DNA from: Limnomonas spitsbergensis
Lineage: Eukaryota > Chlorophyta > Chlorophyceae > Chlamydomonadales
Assembly (NCBI GenBank): GCA_037349105.1
Contig: JAYJMM010000124.1
Location: 2,216,001 to 2,280,000 of the forward strand
DNA: 64,000 nucleotides
Direction of reading: 5' to 3'
Shown here: positions 1-11,900 of the stretch, piece by piece
Position numbering within the stretch: the stretch's first letter is position 1
Layout of the letters: every line of letters begins with the position of its first letter
Position numbers and translations under genes: made by a program
The notes under the pieces: generated by a model
Database searches by the model: none
What the model was told of the DNA's origin: nothing
What the model saw: only the letters and a program-made list of their open reading frames with translations

Positions 1-1740
1 GAGCGTGGGTGGTTATGTAGCAGTAGGGATGGTCGCGGGGATATGTTAAATAGGAGTAGGGTTGGTAGTGGCACAGGGGAGCGACTGCCTGTTTGCTGGC
101 TGTGTGGAGGGGGTCGTGCACGCTTCTTTTACTTGAAGTCAGAGGGTGCTTGCCAGTCCTCATTAGGACCTCTGAGCCCTCCTCCCAGCCTGTTTACCTG
201 GATCTAGGCCGAGGCTGGCTGTACCGATGTGGCTTCCTCCTGGCCGCGAGCCGTCACGCTTTGCTCTCTGGAAGCTTCTCCAGTGTGTGGCGTTAAGCCT
301 TGCCTTTGCTCCGACCGCGGTCTCTCCCACTCACGCCTTTGCATTCTGGCTGCCAGGGCGGCTCTCTGATGTGAAAGAATGAATGAGAACCAGGCCCGGA
401 GAGGTGGTGAGGGGAAGAAAGAGGTTGGCGTCGGCCGAGTCTTGAGATGTTGACAAACCGTTGTGAATAGTAGGCCCCAGGACTCATGAGGCTTCCCTTG
501 TCTTTCTTGCTTGTGCCACTTTTCTTTTTTGTTTGTGTTCCCTGGCTGGGTCACCAACTCACCATGCGCCCGATTGAAGCCATTCTTGTTGCGATAATGA
601 GAGGCGTGCTACGTAACATGACCTTTTGTCTTGTTGCTCGACCAGTGTCGTTGAACCTGTACCCCAGTGCCCCAAAAGAGACCACGGTTAGCAGATCTGG
701 ATCTTTTAATCGCAAATCTATATCTGTTAACCGAAGAAAGCTGTGTTGTGCTTTTGTGTGATGTGACGGATGGAAAGATGCAGGTGCCCACATGCGTTAT
801 GGGGCAAGCCGGGTATCTTTGAGGTTATGCTTAACAGGGGAAGCACGTTGATGCCAATTGGATCATGTCCCGAGCATTTGTAAGCATGGTGAAGTTGCAG
901 GTCCATGACTTCACACCTCTGGGACCTGCTTAAATAAAGCTCAGTTACATCGGCAAAGTTGCAGGTATGATATGCTGCACGGTGCGATGTCTTGGGCGCT
1001 CTATCCTGAGTGATGAAAGACTCTTTATTTGTCTAAACTGTGTTGGGAGTCCTCGTCATCAAGCCAGTTTCTAACGGGCGGGACAGTTAATGACGTTAAA
1101 CCTCTGGGCCTGGCCGAAAGAGAAAGCGCGGCCAGGTCGGCAGTGGGCGGCGCAGTGGGTGAGCGCACCGAAGCGGAATTGCAAACCAGCCCCATATTAA
1201 GGATGTATACACCTAACAGCCCGATTCTGATTGGCGGAGGAAACAAGTGTGGAGGAAAAATACGAAAGTTTTCGAAAGTTCCTCCACCCGTTCCTCCACC
1301 CCTGTTCCACGAGACGTGAGATGGAGGAAGAATGGCGAAGGTTGGAGTTCTGTACGGGAGATCTTCACAGCGCTCTTTCCTGCCGCCTGTTTCATTTATT
1401 TCGTGCATTCTTCCTTGCAGTGTATATCATTGCTGCATATCGTTCTGTTCTTCTCTCTAGCAGACCGACTATGGATGTCGCACATTATTTTTGTGGCTGT
1501 AGATCGCTCGCAGTCTTGTGTGACTGTAGATCGCTCGCTCCATCATCGAAAGAGCCGTCGTTTGCTCCCTTCATCCACGCCAAATCGCCGCAAAGACATC
1601 AAAAGTTAAAGAAAGAACTTGCGATTAACGTCATATAGAAAGGAAAGGGCGCAGAAATTATCTCGGCCACGCTGGCAATGAGCTCAATAGTTCAATAGTT
1701 CCGCGGACCCCCCCCCCTCCGCGGAAAAGAATGCGTTCCT

Positions 1741-1819
1741 CCACCCTTTCGAAAGTTCCTCCACCCGTTCCTCCACACCTGTTCCACGAGATCGGGTGGA
1801 GGAACTTTCGAAAGGGTGG
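1741..1819. repeat. Perfect 26-bp inverted repeat
   Basis: Arms 1741-1766 (CCACCCTTTCGAAAGTTCC...) and 1794-1819 are exact reverse complements separated by 27 bp. The same arm sequence occurs imperfectly at about 1255-1300, so 1240-1850 may be a small MITE-like element; no target duplication was identified. Confidence 0.7.
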
Positions 1820-1950
1820 TTTCGAAAGTTCCTCCACGCATCAGAATCGTGCTGTAATGGCCTCTAAAATGGGCTTTGAAACACCTGGAATAGAGGTTGC
1901 TCATCCGTTAATAGCCTCATGCGGTCGAGCGCTCAGCAGGGCCCACTGGG

Positions 1951-2165
1951 CCAATGACGGTACACCTCTGGGCCCGCTCAAAAGCTCGGCCGCGTGGCGC
2001 CCAACTGTTCAGAAGGGAGAAAAGAAGACGCTAAAAGCTCGGCGTGCGCCTTTCATAACCTTCTGCCCACCTGTCAATGACGCTACATCTCCGGGCCCTG
2101 CTCAAGAAGGCTCGGCCGCGTGGGTGCCCAACTGTTCAGGAGGTAGAAATGAAGGATCTAAAAGA
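1951..2165 (+). repeat. Two copies of a short dispersed repeat
   Basis: Two adjacent copies (1951-2040 and 2074-2165) of a repeat of the form CAATGACGnTACACCTCTGGGCCC followed by GCTCGGCCGCGTGG and GCCCAACTGTTCAG. Related copies lie near 1087, 2271, 4820, 27640, 30080 and 36969 on this strand, and on the opposite strand near 21895-21955 and 29975-30037. It lies between genes or inside introns. Its class is unknown. Confidence 0.7.
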
Positions 2166-2589
2166 AGAGGGAACAAAAGGAGAGACCGGAAAGGCAAACA
2201 CGTCCGTCACCTCAGCTCCTCTAGAAACTGGCCCTCAAATATGCCTGCAACAGCATCCACAAAAGCAAGTCAATAACATTACACATCTGGGCCAAGCTGA
2301 ATAGCTCAGCTGCAAAAGCAAGTGCATCCGACCCCTGCTCGGCCTGGTACAGCTGGTGGAAGTTTGCGGCACCCTCTGGGGGACCTGCCCACCCTCACTC
2401 CCGTACCTGCCCACCTGTGACAGCTTTGGTCCGAAAGCAAAGCATGATGCTCTCATCTTCATGAAAGTTCAAACCTAAAGAAATGCATGCATCGTCGCAA
2501 ACCATTCAAATTCATTAGCAAATTTGTTCTGACTATTCGCGGTTGGCCTGGACACTGATGACCCCTTTAGACTTACGAAGACCAGTTTA

Positions 2590-2790
2590 GAACAGTGCAT
2601 ACCCGCTGGGCCCTGCTGAACGCTGGCCACGTGGGGCTGGTAGGGAATGACTAGGCTCAATTCCAGCTACCATGCACAGCCTGGGCCATGGTGCAGCCAT
2701 GCCATCCTCCTATGTGAGGGGGCAGGAACATGGAACCCGGCGCTCTAGGCGGGGGGAGAGAGAAGATCGTGAAGCAAGTTCGATCCCCCA
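2590..2790 (+). repeat. Dispersed repeat, copy 1 (possibly SINE-like)
   Basis: About 190 bp that recur at 10205-10420 inside a THG1 intron. Shared blocks include GCATACCCGCTGGGCCCTGCTGAACG, GCTACCATGCACAGCCTGGG and GGAACATGGAACCCGGCG. The 3' part contains GTTCGATCCC, like a tRNA B box, which suggests a tRNA-derived element. An A box was not convincingly seen. Confidence 0.55.
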
Positions 2791-2950
2791 ACCTTACGAA
2801 GACCAGTAAGTAGTAAATCAGTAAGCCACCAAGCCCCCATAATCATCCAAGACAGCCATTGCACCCTCTTGTTCAAAACCATTAAAAACATCTCCTAGGT
2901 CCGCAGCCCTCCACCACGGATGATATCGCGGCGCCTCAGCCCATCTCGAG

Positions 2951-5900
2951 CTACTGGAGGAGCTTGGGGTGGTCGTTCCACAGCCCTTCCCTACGGATGA
3001 TATCGCAGTGCAGCACTGTCGGCTCACTTCGCTCACGCTCCACTGGCTGTCCGTCCGCGCCTGTCTTGACAAACACACGCCGCTTCTGACGGATGACAAC
3101 AGAGCCCTGGGGAAGGTTGGTCAAGCCTAGTTATGGGTTTAGGGTTGGACGGATGACAACAGAGCCCTGGGGAAGGTTGGACAAGCCTAGTTTAGGGTTT
3201 AGGGTTGGACGGATGACAACAGAGCCCTGGGGAAGGTTGGTCAAGCTTAGTTTAGGGTTTAGGGTTGGACGGATGACAACAGAGCCCTGGGGAAGGTTGG
3301 ACAAGCCTAGTTTAGGGTTTAGGGTTGGACGGATGACAACAGAGCCCTGGGGAAGGTTGGACAAGCCTAGTTTAGGGTTTAAGGTTGGACGGATGACAAC
3401 AGAGCCGTAGCGAAGGTTGGACAAGCCTAGTTTAGGGTTTAGGGTTGGACGGATGACAACAGAGCCCTGGAGAAGGTTGGACAAGCCTAGTTTAGGGTTT
3501 AGGGTTGGACGGATGACAACAGAGCCGTGGCGAAGGTTGGACAAGCCTAGTTTAGGGTTTAGGGTTGGACGGATGACAACAGAGCCCTGGGGAAGGTTGG
3601 ACAAGCCTAGTTTAGGGTTTAGGGTTGGACGGATGACAACAGAGCCCTGGGGAAGGTTGGTCAAGCCTAGTTTAGGGTTTAGGGTTGGACGGATGACAAC
3701 AGAGCCGTGGCGAAGGTTGGACAAGCCTAGTTTAGGGTTTAGGGGTGGACGGATGACAACAGAGCCCTGGGGAAGGTTGGTCAAGCTTAGTTTAGGGTTT
3801 AGGGTTGGACGAATGACAACAGAGCCCTGGGGAAGGTTGGACAAGCCTAGTTTAGGGTTTAGGGTTGGACGGATGACAACAGAGCCCTGGGGAAGGTTGG
3901 TCAAGCTTAGTTTAGGGTTTAGGATTGGACGGATGACAACAGAGCCCTGGGGAAGGTTGGACAAGCCTAGTTTAGGGTTTAGGGTTGGACGGATGACAAC
4001 AGAGCCCTGGGGAAGGTTGGACAAGCCTAGTTTAGGGTTTAAGGTTGGACGGATGACAACAGAGCCGTAGCGAAGGTTGGACAAGCCTAGTTTAGGGTTT
4101 AGGGTTGGACGGATGACAACAGAGCCCTGGAGAAGGTTGGACAAGCCTAGTTTAGGGTTTAGGGTTGGACGGATGACAACAGAGCCGTAGCGAAGGTTGG
4201 ACAAGCCTAGTTTAGGGTTTAGGGTTGGACGGATGACAACAGAGCCCTGGGGAAGGTTGGACAAGCCTAGTTTAGGGTTTAGGGTTGGACGGATGACAAC
4301 AGAGCCCTGGGGAAGGTTGGACGAGCGAAGCGTGGGGCACAAGGTTGGAGACAAACGGGCCCGGGCTGTTCTTCTGTGTATGCCGCTCGGGATTATAGGG
4401 TCGGACGAGCGGGGCGTGGGGGCACAAGGTTGGAGATGAGCGGGCAGGCACACCCGGCCTGTTTTTCTGTGTTTACTGCTCAGGTTTCCTAGGGTTGGGC
4501 GGCTGGCCTCATACTTAGGTAAGTCCAAGCAAAAGAAAGAGAAAGTGGGCGAGCAGGAGATTGGACAAGCGGGGAGTGGGCAAGAAGAGCAGAGATGAAC
4601 AAAGGGGGGAACGGGACAAGCAGATCCCACAGGAATAATGGGAGGGGGGAGCAGGGGTCAGGTGGGCATGAGCGGGGTTGAGCGGGGATGGGCGGGGATG
4701 GGGTGAGTGGGAAGTAAGGTCAATGGAAGAAAGAAAGCTATGCCCTGTGGGGGGCGCGAGAGTGAAGGTAACAGCGCAGCCTGGGCCGAAGCCACATCCG
4801 CTCCGTTACCGTAAGGTCAATGACATATGACCACTGGGTCCTCCCCAATAAGGCTCGGCTGTGCGGGCGCCCAACTGCTTGGTCGAGAGAAAAGGAACGT
4901 TATGGCAAGAGAGAAGAAATAATGAGAGGAAGACACAGGATAAGGATAATACCCTCCCCCGCGCAAAGGAAAGGCAGTGGGAGCCAATGTGTGGAGGTGA
5001 GTGCAGATGGTTGGCGAGAAATGGAAACAAGCGGGGACAGGCAGGGTTCAGCTAAAATGAGCTAAGATGACCATGGAAGAGCCTCCTGTTCGAAAAGTCA
5101 GGAGGCTATTTTCCTCCTGACTTTCAAACAGGAGTCTCTTCCTGTTTGGAGAGTCTTCTGAATTTTCAAACAGGAGGCTCTTCCTGTTTGAAGGCTCGTC
5201 CTGCTTGGGGCTGTACCATCTGAGCTGATGCCGACCCACTCCTCAAAGTGGTTTAGCTGAGCGTAGCAATTTGTTTTATTTATTTATTTAGCCAGGCATG
5301 GAGGAGCGCCACACACTATATTTTGAAGCGCTTACACAATTTTGACCTTTTCGAACAGCTACGGCGGCGTGTAGCCGTGCTGTACTTAAATATCTGACTT
5401 GTCTTTGCCACTACGGATCGTCGCAACACTCCCACACCGTTTTGAACGGCTATGACAACGTGCTGTACATAAGATCTGACTTGTCTTTGCCACTGGGGAT
5501 CGGCGCACCACTCACACACCTTTTTGAACTGCTCTGGTAGGGCGTTGTAGTTTATGCCGAATCGCGTGAACAGCAGCTCATTCTTGAACTCAGCGTCAGA
5601 GCCCTTCGCAACAAAGAGTTCAGGGTTTGAAGTAAAGAAAGGTCAAGGTAAACTCAACTTCATAGCCCTGCGTGACCAAGGGTTCAGGGGATGGGAACTT
5701 GGGGTTAAGGTGAACTCTTTAAATCAGTATCAAAGCCCTTGGCGACAGAGTGTTGAGGGTTTGACGTAGAAATGTCCAGATCCACTCAGCATCATAGCCC
5801 TGCGAAACCAAGGGTTCAGGGGACGGGGACTTGGGGTTAAGGCTATCACTGAACTCAAGTGTCAAAGCCCTAGCCAACAAATTGTAAAGGGTTGAAGGTA

Positions 5901-8900
5901 AAAATGTAAGATCCACTCAGCATCATAGCCCTGCGCGACCAAGGGCTCAGGGGATGATAACTTGGGGTGAAGCTTACACCAAACTCAAGTGTCGAAACCC
6001 TGCGCGACCAAGGGCTCAGGGGATGAGGACTTGGGGTAAAAAGCTTAACGCCGAACTCAAGTGTCAAAACCCTGCTTCACCGATGGTTGGTTGGCCAGCG
6101 TGTTAACTTGCAGTCTGCGTCAGAGGCATGCTCGACATAGGATTTGGGGTTCAGGGTTAAGCTGGACACAGCAAAGTATCTCTGGGAAACAAAAGGTATG
6201 CCCCTCCTACCTACAATGGCATGTACATCTCATCTCCATCCACGAGCATACAGCTAAATGTACACCATGACACAGATCCAAGCACCGGCGTCAATCAGGT
6301 ACAAAGATCCCCCAGGGCTTTCTGTGGCTCAAAATTTGATCTAGATCCAGGCTCAAAGATCCCGCAGGGACCCCACTGGCTTAAACACATATCTAGATCC
6401 ATGCTGTCTACACCCACAGATCAGCCTGGGAGGGGCCAACCCGTCAGCATCTCAGCTTCAGCCCATGCTCTTTATTATTCCATACTTGTTTCAATCGATG
6501 GATGCCTGAAAGCGTAAATCTTAAACCCTGAACCGAAACGTCGTTGCAGGACAACTCATTTCGTTACCTACCAGTAGTAATAATTGCACATGTTCTGTGC
6601 CTGTGACTGCGCATGGGAAACGTGCTCCTGCTGATACGGCATCAACACCACAACCACTCAAAGCAGCTAAACAAAATGCCAGGGGGGTCAAACCAGCTCT
6701 GTGTCCACAAACAGCACATGCATACGGCTGACCGAGTGGCTTCCTTAATCCACGCCCCAGAGTATATTGATTTATAACCGGTATTTAATATCATTAATGA
6801 TTTATTATTCATTGCTTACTTAATGTCAGTTGCCAGTCGTATGAACGCTATTGCAGGGAAACGGTTTTGACTCTTGAAGCGAGTCTTGGCTGCAGCCATG
6901 TTCACACCATAACCACACCTACCTTGAGCTCCTCCTGGGCCTGAGCAGGCGTCATCCCGCCCTTCTGCACCAGCGCCCAGAAGCACGTGTTGTACTGCAA
7001 GGGGGGGTTCCACACATTTATACGTATTGAATTGCAATGGGAGATTTCACACATTTACACGGGTGGTACTGCAATGGGAATTTCACACATTTACACGTGT
7101 TGTATTGCAATGGGAGATTTCACACATGTACGCATATTGTACTGCAGCATGGAATCTGTGAAAGACGCTGGCATAGACCCGCCCTTCTGCACTATATCCC
7201 AAACAATCTATGGCAGCCTGTTGTACTACAACATACAAGGTCACACGTATTGTACTGCAGCAACATATGACAAACACATTACTCTGCACACCGGGATGGG
7301 AAGTTTATCACACTACACTGCAGCCTCCCTCAAGCTGCCTCACCAGTACACTCCCCCACCCACCAGCCGCCTGTCCACCCGCAGATACCCCCACCTGGTT
7401 GTTGATGTGCATGTCCACCACTTGCCATGTAGAGCAGCCAACCGCTCTAACAAGCTGCCTCACAATTAGACTCCTCCGCCCACCAGATCACTAGATTTAG
7501 CCCCTCCACCCGCAGATACCCCCACCTGGTTGTTGAAGTGCATGTCCACCACTTGCCATGTAGAGCAGCCAACCACTCTCACTAGCTACCTCACAATTAG
7601 ACTCCTCCACCCACCAGATCACTAGATTTAGCCCCTCCACCCGCAGATACCCCCACCTGGTTGTTGATGTGCATGTCCACCACTTGCCCTGTAGAGCAGC
7701 CAACCACTCTCACTAGCTACCTCACAATTAGACTCCTCCGCCCACCAGATCACTAGATTTAGCCCCTCCACCCGCAGATACCCCCACCTGGTTGTTGAAG
7801 TGCATGTCCACCACTTGCCATGTAGAGCAGCCAACCACTCTCACTAGCTACCTCACAATTAGACTCCTCCACCCACCAGATCACTAGATTTAGCCCCTCC
7901 ACCCGCAGATACCCCCACCTGGTTGTTGATGTGCATGTCCACCACTTGCCATGTAGAGCAGCCAACCACTCTAACAAGCTGCCTCACAATTAGACTCCTC
8001 CGCCCACCAGATCACTAGATTTAGCCCCTCCACCCGCAGATACCCCCACCTGGTTGTTGATGTGCATGTCCACCACTTGCCCTGTGGAGCAGCCAACCAC
8101 TCTAACAAGCTGCCTTACAATTAGACTCCTCCGCCCACCAGATCACTAGATTTAGCCCCTCCACCCGCAGATACCCCCACCTGGTTGCTGATGTGCATGT
8201 CCACCACTTGCCCTGTAGAGCAGCCAACCACTCTCACTAGCTACCTCACAATTAGACTCCTCCACCCACCAGATCACTAGATTTAGCCCCTCCACCCGCA
8301 GATACCCCCACCTGGTTGCTGATGTGCATGTCCACCACTTGCCCTGTAGAGCAGCCAACCGCTCTCACTAGCTACCTCACAATTAGAATCCTCCGCCACC
8401 AGATCACTAGATTTAGCCCCTCCACCCGCAGAAACCCCCACCTGGTTGCTGATGTGCATGTCCACCACTTGCCCTGTAGAGCAGCCAACCACTCTCACTA
8501 GCTACCTCACAATTAGACTCCTCCGCCCACCAGATCACTAGATTTAGCCCCTCCACCCGCAGATACCCCCACCTGGTTGCTGATGTGCATGTCCACCACT
8601 TGCCCTGTAGAGCAGCCAACCACTCTCACTAGCTACCTCACAATTAGACTCCTCCGCCCACCAGATCACTAGATTTAGCCCCTCCACCCGCAGATACCCC
8701 CACCTGGTTGCTGATGTGCATGTCCACCACTTGCCCTGTAGAGCAGCCAACCACTCTCACTAGCTACCTCACAATTAGACTCCTCCGCCCACCAGATCAC
8801 TAGATTTAGCCCCTCCACCCGCAGAAACCCCCACCTGGTTGCTGATGTGCATGTCCACCACTTGCCCTGTAGAGCAGCCAACCACTCTCACTAGCTACCT

Positions 8901-11900
8901 CACAATTAGACTCCTCCGCCCACCAGATCACTAGATTTAGCCCCTCCACCCGCAGATACCCCCACCTGGTTGCTGATGTGCATGTCCACCACTTGCCCTG
9001 TAGAGCAGCCAACCACTCTCACTAGCTACCTCACAATTAGACTCCTCCACCCACCAGATCACTAGATTTAGCCCCTCCACCCGCAGATACCCCCACCTGG
9101 TTGCTGATGTGCATGTCCACCACTTGCCCTGTAGAGCAGCCAACCACTCTCACTAGCTACCTCACAATTAGACTCCTCCGCCCACCAGATCACTAGATTT
9201 AGCCCCTCCACCCGCAGATACCCCCACCTGGTTGCTGATGTGCATGTCCACCACTTGCCCTGTAGAGCAGCCAACCACTCTCACTAGCTACCTCACAATT
9301 AGACTCCTTCGCCCACCAGATCACTAGATTTAGCCCCTCCACCCGCAGATACCCCCACCTGGTTGTTGATGTGCTTGTCCACCACTTGCCCTGTAGAGCA
9401 GCCAACCACTCTCACTAGCTACCTCACAATTAGACTCCTCCGCCCACCAGATCACTAGATTTAGCCCCTCCACCCGCAGATACCCCCACCTGGTTGTTGA
9501 TGTGCATGTCCACCACTTGCCCTGTAGAGCAGCCAACCACTCTCACTAGCTACCTCACAATTAGACTCCTCCACCCACCAGATCACTAGATTTAGCCCCT
9601 CCACCCGCAGATACCCCCACTTGGTTGCTGATGTGCATGTCCACCACTTGCCCTGTAGAGCAGCCAACCACTCTCACTAGCTACCTCACAATTTGACTCC
9701 TCCGCCCACCAGATCACTAGATTTAGCCCCTCCACCCGCAGATACCCCCACCTGGTTGCTGATGTGCATGTCCACCACTTGCCCTGTAGAGCAGCCAACC
9801 ACTCTCACTAGCTACCTCACAATTAGACTCCTCCGCCCACCAGATCACTAGATTTAGCCCCTCCACCCGCAGATACCCCCACCTGGTTGCTGATGTGCAT
9901 GTCCACCACTTGCCCTGTAGAGCAGCCAACCACTCTCACTACCTACCTCACAATTATACTCCTCCACCAGATCACTAGATTTAGCCCCTCCACCCGCAGA
10001 TACCCCCACCCCACCTGGTTGTTGATGTGTGTGTCCACTTGTCGCCAAGCAAGGTAGTCCTTCACAATGTTCTCCGCGGGGTACAACACCGCCCTGCCGT
10101 CAAACACTGGGGAGGCCAGCATGGGCCTGACGAGCAAGTCAGGGAGTGAAGAGCTCAGGGGTGAGGGTTTAAGGACTGCAAATATATGGGCGTCTGAATC
10201 AGGAGGAGTTCAGAACGGTGCATACCCGCTGGGCCCTGCTGAACGCTCGGCCACGTGGGGCTTATAGGGAATGACTAGGCTCAATTCCAGCTACCATGCA
10301 CAGCCTGGGCCATGGTGCAGCCATACCTTCCTCCTTGTGAGGTGGAAGGAACATGGAACCCGGCGTTGTAGGCGGGGGGAGAGAAGATTGTCTGGCGGGT
10401 TCGATCCCTGAATCGGGGGGAAGTGTGGGCATTTGATCCCCTGGGAAGGTCCAACGGTGTGGAAAGCACTCACTTGTTTCCCAAGATCCCCCCCCCTTAT
10501 GTTTTCCCAACGCTAAAATGCCTGAACTTGCATTGTACGGTTGGTATCAAAGGCTCGACTAAGAAAGGGCAACCTCGGAGAACAAGGCTCACCTTTCAGC
10601 GCCCATCAGGTCGGCCCATTGGCGGACGTAGTGGGAAGTGAAGCATGAAGTGACCAGAGAGACCAACTTGGAACTGCGGCGACCTGAGGAGAGGAAAGCG
10701 AGGTGTTGCGTGCATGTTAGGGTCTGGAGGTGCCAAACTGGCCTGACAAACCAGCTTGGAGATGCGACAGTCTGAGGAAAAGAAAGAGCAGGGGGCGATT
10801 AGTACGACATGCATGTTTAGGGCCTGGAGGTAAATAAGTGGGACGATACCAGCTTGGAACTGCAGCGGCCTGTGGACAGGAAAGCGAGGTGATGCCTGCA
10901 TATTAGGGTCTGGAGGTGCCCAAGTGGCCAGATAAATCATCTTGGAATTGCGACTGTCTTAGGGAAAGAAAGAGCAGGGATCAAGAATACCAAGGGCTTG
11001 GGTGGTTAAGGGTTTAGGGTAAAGAGTTAAAACCCTAAAGAAAGAGCGGGGATCAAGAATAACACGAGCATGTTAAGGGATTTGAGATGCTGCCCACAGT
11101 GCATTATAAATTAATTAGTAAATCAATACGCAAACAAGTGCGTGGGTAAAGGAAGCTGCCCATTAGGCCAAACTATGGGAGATGGATACTGTGCGTTACA
11201 CAATACACACATCAATACCTGTTCAGGCAAGCCCTGGCAAGCACGCGTTTCTGGAAGGAACCAGATAATTTTGATCAATAGGGTCTAAGGGGAACAAATC
11301 GTAGCGGATCGTATGAAGCTACAAATAAAGCAATTTCAGACACTCTCTCCTGACATGCGGATATCTGTCGGGTTTGACAAAAAATGCAAACATTATCTTG
11401 CTGGCCAAAACCAAAGATGCCCTCTTCATGTCTGTTTGTGCCTGAAGGGTACAAATCCCCAGACCCTTATACACACAATTTTCAAAACTCTCACACAATA
11501 CGAGTGTACCCAGGAAAGGGCCCATCACGCTTAAAGCCTGAGCCCAAAGATCTACACCCGCGTCCTCACCATATATGCTGGTGTCTTTGTGGAAAACGAA
11601 GCTGAACTCGTCGCTCTGACCAAACGCGATGCGGATATCAGGGAACTCAGACAGAACTGCCTGCGACGTCAAAACAGAAAATAAATTGGGAGTAAGGGGC
11701 AGGAATACCGCAGCATAACACGACACGCAGCTGCCAGGGAACCCTGGCTGCACGGCCTACCAGGGGCGTGCATTGGCATGGGAGTTGGATGTTCCACAGG
11801 GTTAGGAAGGCTGTTGAGGCCTGGAGGGGGTAAATTTACACCGCTGCACACACATCACTCCCACATCACACTTGTCACACACTCACACATCCGCCTTCTG

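Larger units (their letters stand above)
1..2950. other. Intergenic region, no gene recognised
   Basis: No ORF here resembles a known family or shows credible exon structure. The stretch holds short dispersed repeats (about 1087-1143, 1951-2040, 2074-2165, 2271-2330), two copies of a TTCGAAAGTTCCTCCACCC-type sequence (about 1255-1315 and 1741-1795), and a longer dispersed repeat near 2590-2790. Just left of the THG1 stop codon, 2915-2945 repeats part of the last coding exon (a GATATCATCCGT block also present in the exon), so the 3' flank of THG1 is itself partly duplicated. Confidence 0.5.

Noticed and set aside
3107..4325. Interstitial telomere or chromosome end
   Set aside because: TTTAGGG occurs only about twice per 60-bp unit, embedded in exon-derived sequence; not a telomeric tract.
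3131..4630. 499-codon minus-strand ORF of repeated LGLSNLPQGSVVIRPTLNPK
   Set aside because: Product of a 60-bp array (a multiple of 3) without stops; it is intronic and derived from the THG1 exon 9 acceptor.
7366..10012. CRISPR-like regular repeat array
   Set aside because: Units are contiguous with no unique spacers, and the context is a eukaryotic intron.
7497..10048. Chain of 68-codon minus-strand ORFs
   Set aside because: Each is one and a half units of the 131-bp minisatellite in a frame different from THG1.
11319..11432. KRASLVLASKIMFAFF as a THG1 exon between exons 4 and 6
   Set aside because: The real exon 5 (RRSSKLVSLVTSCFTSHYV) was found at 10683-10593 with correct phases on both sides.
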